From positions 1 to 35,300 of the forward strand of contig QIBA01000068.1 of assembly GCA_003225175.1 (NCBI GenBank): 35,300 bases of DNA, given 5' to 3'. The position numbers were made by a program, and so were the translations under genes. Origin of the DNA: Acidobacteriota bacterium (GTDB taxonomy: Bacteria; Acidobacteriota; Terriglobia; Terriglobales; Acidobacteriaceae). Of this stretch, positions 33,301 to 35,300 are shown piece after piece. Below the pieces are notes generated by a model that saw nothing but the letters and a program-made list of their open reading frames with translations, made no database searches and was not told the origin of the DNA. Every line of letters starts with the position of its first letter. Positions within the stretch are counted from its first letter, which is position 1.

Positions 33301-33538
33301 GCTCCGCCCGAAGCTGATGACCGTCTTTGCAGTGCTGGCCAGTCTTGTTCCCATTCTTTGGGAAAGCGGCATTGGATCAGACGTTATGAAGCCTATCGCC
33401 GCGCCAATCGTCGGAGGAATGATTACGTCAACCATCCACGTTCTGATTCTCGTACCCGTATTTTTTGTGATGATGAAAGAGAGGGCGTTTAAAAACGGAA
33501 GACTCAGGTCAGAGTCGCTGGCAGATGAGTCTTTGTAG
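30311..33538 (+). CDS. Heavy-metal RND efflux pump, CusA/CzcA family
   Basis: The 1075-residue inner-membrane pump uses proton flow to export metal ions. It shows the CusA-like N-terminus ([58 protein letters not shown]) and the TM4 motif [18 protein letters not shown]. It also has the [11 protein letters not shown] and [20 protein letters not shown] region, where CusA carries metal-binding methionines. Met residues in that region (RLDM, LGMK) favour copper or silver, though the family also includes cobalt, zinc and cadmium pumps. A polar insertion ([20 protein letters not shown] and following) before [17 protein letters not shown] is longer than in E. coli CusA. GTG 30311 is the start, with GGGAGGAA ahead. 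It follows the adaptor stop by one base. Confidence 0.93.
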   Translation: [1075 protein letters not shown]

Positions 33539-33607
33539 GAGCGCACCGGCGTCTACGGAGTCTTGAGTCGACTAGCCATTCTCGTTGTGCGGCGATTCGG
33601 AAAATGG

Positions 33608-34225
33608 TCAGCAGCAGTGGTCTCCCCGGATTCCCTCAATGCCTTCCTTGGCAATGATTGGCAGCATGACAAGCGCTGCAATCGGGTCTGCCCACCACCA
33701 GCCCAAGGCCATGTTCAACAATAGGCCGCCAAGCAGGATGGCCGACAGGTAAGTACAGAATTCGGTTTGCCTGGCGTCGGCGTGCATCGCGGCGCTACCA
33801 AGTTGGCGACCGACCCGGCGCTTTGCTTTCGACAGCAGAGGCATCACGATCAGTGACACTATCGCGATGATGATTCCTGCGACGCTGTGCTCCGGCGAGT
33901 TCTTTGTTATCAAGTCGCGGGCGGATTCAAACGCAACATAGGCGGCTAGGGCAAGGAAACACACGCCAACAATTCTAAGGCTGAGTTTTTCGTTTTGTTG
34001 CCGGCGGGATTCATGGGCATCGACCGACATTCGCCACAACAACGCTATGCCTGAGGCTACCTCGATGAAGCTATCCAGCCCGAAACCTACAAGCGAAATG
34101 CTTCCAGCAAATGCGCCTGCTATTACGGACACGATGCCTTCGAGCGTGTTCCACCCGATGGTGAAATATTCAAGCCGCTTGCCGCGATCAGCGATTGCAT
34201 GACGGTCAAGAACCACTTCAGCCAT
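33608..34225 (-). CDS. Cation-diffusion-facilitator-like transporter
   Basis: The 205-residue membrane protein matches the short cation transporter family related to CDF proteins: RLEYFTIGWNTLEGIVSVIA, SISLVGFGLDSFIEVASGIA and the C-terminal MHADARQTEFCTYLSAILLG with GWWWADPIAALVMLP. The aspartates in GFGLDS and ADARQTE and in WADP resemble the transport-site acids of CDF proteins. It ends in GDHCC, a likely metal-binding tip. ATG 34225 is chosen to match the family's start; the longer frame (34351) begins with unrelated sequence. It converges with the CusA-like gene, so the two metal exporters sit end to end, with 69 bases between. Zinc, cobalt or iron are plausible substrates. Confidence 0.85.
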   Translation of the reverse strand: MAEVVLDRHAIADRGKRLEYFTIGWNTLEGIVSVIAGAFAGSISLVGFGLDSFIEVASGIALLWRMSVDAHESRRQQNEKLSLRIVGVCFLALAAYVAFESARDLITKNSPEHSVAGIIIAIVSLIVMPLLSKAKRRVGRQLGSAAMHADARQTEFCTYLSAILLGGLLLNMALGWWWADPIAALVMLPIIAKEGIEGIRGDHCC

Positions 34226-34430
34226 ATAGCCAAGAATATCAGGATGGCTGGCCCATCCTCTTCCCGTTTCGGTTTTCGCATCGAAGTTCCAGACAAGGAC
34301 GCACCGAGTCGCTCGCACTCCGATGGAAAAACAGGACAAAGGCTGGGTCACCCCCCCATTGAACGTATGATCTTGTATGCTCGGGAAAGCTCTAGAGACT
34401 GAGCAGCTAAGAAGCTCGGCGGCTTCGTTT

Positions 34431-34439
34431 TGCTATAAT
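34431..34439 (+). promoter_or_regulatory. Extended -10 promoter of the tRNA-Glu gene
   Basis: TGCTATAAT (34431-34439) is an exact extended -10 element (TGn plus TATAAT), 24 bases before the 5' end of the tRNA. No good -35 box is visible at the right distance, which is usual for extended -10 promoters. Confidence 0.6.
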
Positions 34440-34463
34440 TTTTCCAGCCTCACTTGCACGCGT

Positions 34464-34538
34464 GGCGCTATCGTCTAGGGGTTAGGACGGAAGATTCTCA
34501 ATCTTCAAACCCGGGTTCGATTCCCGGTAGCGCTACCA
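34464..34538 (+). tRNA. tRNA-Glu (anticodon CTC), CCA encoded
   Basis: The 75 bases fold as a tRNA: acceptor arms GGCGCTA and TAGCGCT, a D-arm region TCGTCTAGGGGTTAGGA, anticodon stem GAAGA/TCTTC with loop TTCTCAA giving anticodon CTC (reads GAG), and T-arm CCGGG-TTCGATT-CCCGG. The terminal CCA is encoded (34536-34538). The first acceptor pair is G1-U72, a wobble. The gene has its own extended -10 promoter. Confidence 0.95.
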
Positions 34539-35232
34539 TATCTTCAAGTTGGCTAAAGTCCTCAATATTCATCGCTGTTATCACTGCATCCTAATGGATT
34601 CGACCAACCGTGCTCATTGACTTCGCGTGTCAACTCATCCTGCATCAACTTCTGGGAGCGATCCCGTCCGAATGAAACGTCAAACGACGGCCAAGTCCAT
34701 CTTCCAGGTTCACGGAGATCAGAGAGATGTCTAGTAATGCTTGCTAGTTGGGTGTTGATTGCCATTTTTTCGGAAAGGTGCAATTCGACATCCGCGAGCC
34801 GCAAAGAGCGGTTCATGGAAATTCGTCTGCAAGCGACCATCAACCTTCTTCGCAACAAACTCGAGAGTTTTCAGGATACGCAAACGAGTGCGGAGTGGGA
34901 CGAAGCGCAATTCCCAGCGGAATCTGCGCAAGTATCGAATCATTGTGCCTCCTAAGTGAACTGGAGAGGGCCGCAAACTTTCTACGGACCTCAATGAATC
35001 AGCCGAGGAAAGGCGAAGTTTTCCCATTCTGGGAGCTGCGATTTGGAAGGAACTCTAGTAAAGCATACTGAGGGAATCTGTCAAGTTTTGTGACACTACG
35101 GCAACGCAAAAGTCGGGACCTCGGGTCACGAGTTCTGCGTGAGATGTGGGTCTCGAGTTTTGCGGTCTTAACGAATGAAAAGCCACTCGGAGAGCGGCTT
35201 TTGTTCAAGCGGCGGTACTTATCTTTAAGTCT
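34539..35232. other. Gene-free region after tRNA-Glu
   Basis: The 694 bases carry overlapping short frames on both strands (for example 34562-34858 minus and 34617-34955 plus), none with recognised features or a clear ribosome site. A small unannotated gene cannot be excluded. Near the right end is the terminator at 35178-35202. I found no copy of the tRNA 3' end that would suggest an integration site. Confidence 0.55.
35178..35202 (-). terminator. Intrinsic terminator of the Cys-rich partial gene
   Basis: AAAAGCC (35178-35184) pairs with GGCTTTT (35196-35202), with an inner CTC/GAG stem and a three-base loop. The hairpin lies about 30 bases beyond the stop of the minus-strand gene at the right edge. 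Because it is symmetric, it could also stop plus-strand transcripts. Confidence 0.65.
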
Positions 35233-35300
35233 TTACGCGGCGACTTCGCCTTGGCCGGACTTGCATCCGGGGTGGCCGCAGTTGCAAGCGAGTTCCACGG
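35233..35300 (-). CDS. C-terminus of a Cys-rich protein (metallothionein-like motif), gene continues past the window
   Basis: Reading the minus strand from the right edge gives an open frame of at least 21 residues ending in TAA at 35233-35235: VELACNCGHPGCKSGQGEVA followed by one more Ala. The CNCGHPGC motif (C-x-C-x-H-x-x-C) is of the kind seen in bacterial metallothioneins and other small zinc or copper binders. Only the C-terminus is visible, so this could be the tail of a larger protein or nearly a whole small one. An intrinsic terminator follows 30 bases after the stop. Frame choice rests on the motif and the terminator. Confidence 0.45.
   Translation of the reverse strand, partial: VELACNCGHPGCKSGQGEVAA

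Noticed and set aside
34711-34721. Third copy of the TTGAACACGG paired-repeat arm
   Set aside because: Only an 11-base match (CACGGAGATCA) without the TTGAACACGG part or a facing arm, so it could be chance.

Overview
The window reads as a chromosomal segment of an Acidobacteriota (Terriglobia-like) bacterium. Several things point that way: an ECF sigma factor of the TIGR02999 type next to a eukaryotic-like Ser/Thr kinase with a C-terminal TolB-like beta-propeller; a HAF-repeat secreted protein; tandem DUF507 genes; a carboxypeptidase-regulatory domain joined to an M1-peptidase-like N-terminus; and several short intergenic repeat families of a type I associate with such genomes. This is inference from gene content; no database search was possible.

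Layout. 1-1393: end of an MFS transporter and a class-2 O-methyltransferase. 1514-2497: a frameshifted, truncated M1-peptidase-like pseudogene. 2534-7597 (minus): a DUF1348 protein, a small membrane protein, and a two-gene HAE1-type RND efflux pump (adaptor and permease, no outer-membrane partner) behind a palindrome-rich upstream region. 8220-11712 (minus): ECF sigma factor overlapping a Ser/Thr kinase whose propeller is cut off by one in-frame TGA. 11930-14050 (plus): two secreted proteins. 14093-20407 (minus): TonB_C-domain protein, RecJ, a membrane-bound HAMP-SpoIIE phosphatase and a YihY/BrkB membrane protein. 20459-21181: a leader region with a strong orphan intrinsic terminator, then a cold-shock protein. 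21302-22447 (minus): QueG. 22785-24122 (plus): zinc-ribbon/membrane/Sel1-like protein. 24276-24826 (minus): two overlapping DUF507 genes. 25027-25938: divergent [2Fe-2S] ferredoxin-like protein and a small acidic protein. 25939-26887: repeat-rich gene-free DNA. 26888-33538 (plus): a heavy-metal (Cus/Czc-type) tripartite efflux operon headed by a small Cys-rich secreted protein. 33608-34225 (minus): a CDF-like cation transporter. 34464-34538: tRNA-Glu(CTC). 35233-35300 (minus): the C-terminus of a Cys-rich protein.

Functional themes. Metal handling dominates the right end: Cys-rich protein, TolC-like channel, adaptor with a Met-rich C-terminal domain, CusA-like pump and a CDF transporter. The sigma factor and kinase form one signalling unit in which the kinase gene appears broken. 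The most unusual features are in non-coding DNA: two copies of a paired inverted-repeat element with unrelated interiors, at least four other short repeat families, and a terminator upstream of the cold-shock gene that implies either a small RNA or an attenuated leader. I did not find a clear, complete new gene system. The strongest leads are the cold-shock leader/ncRNA, the paired repeats, the kinase TGA and the metal-efflux operon with its Cys-rich leader gene.
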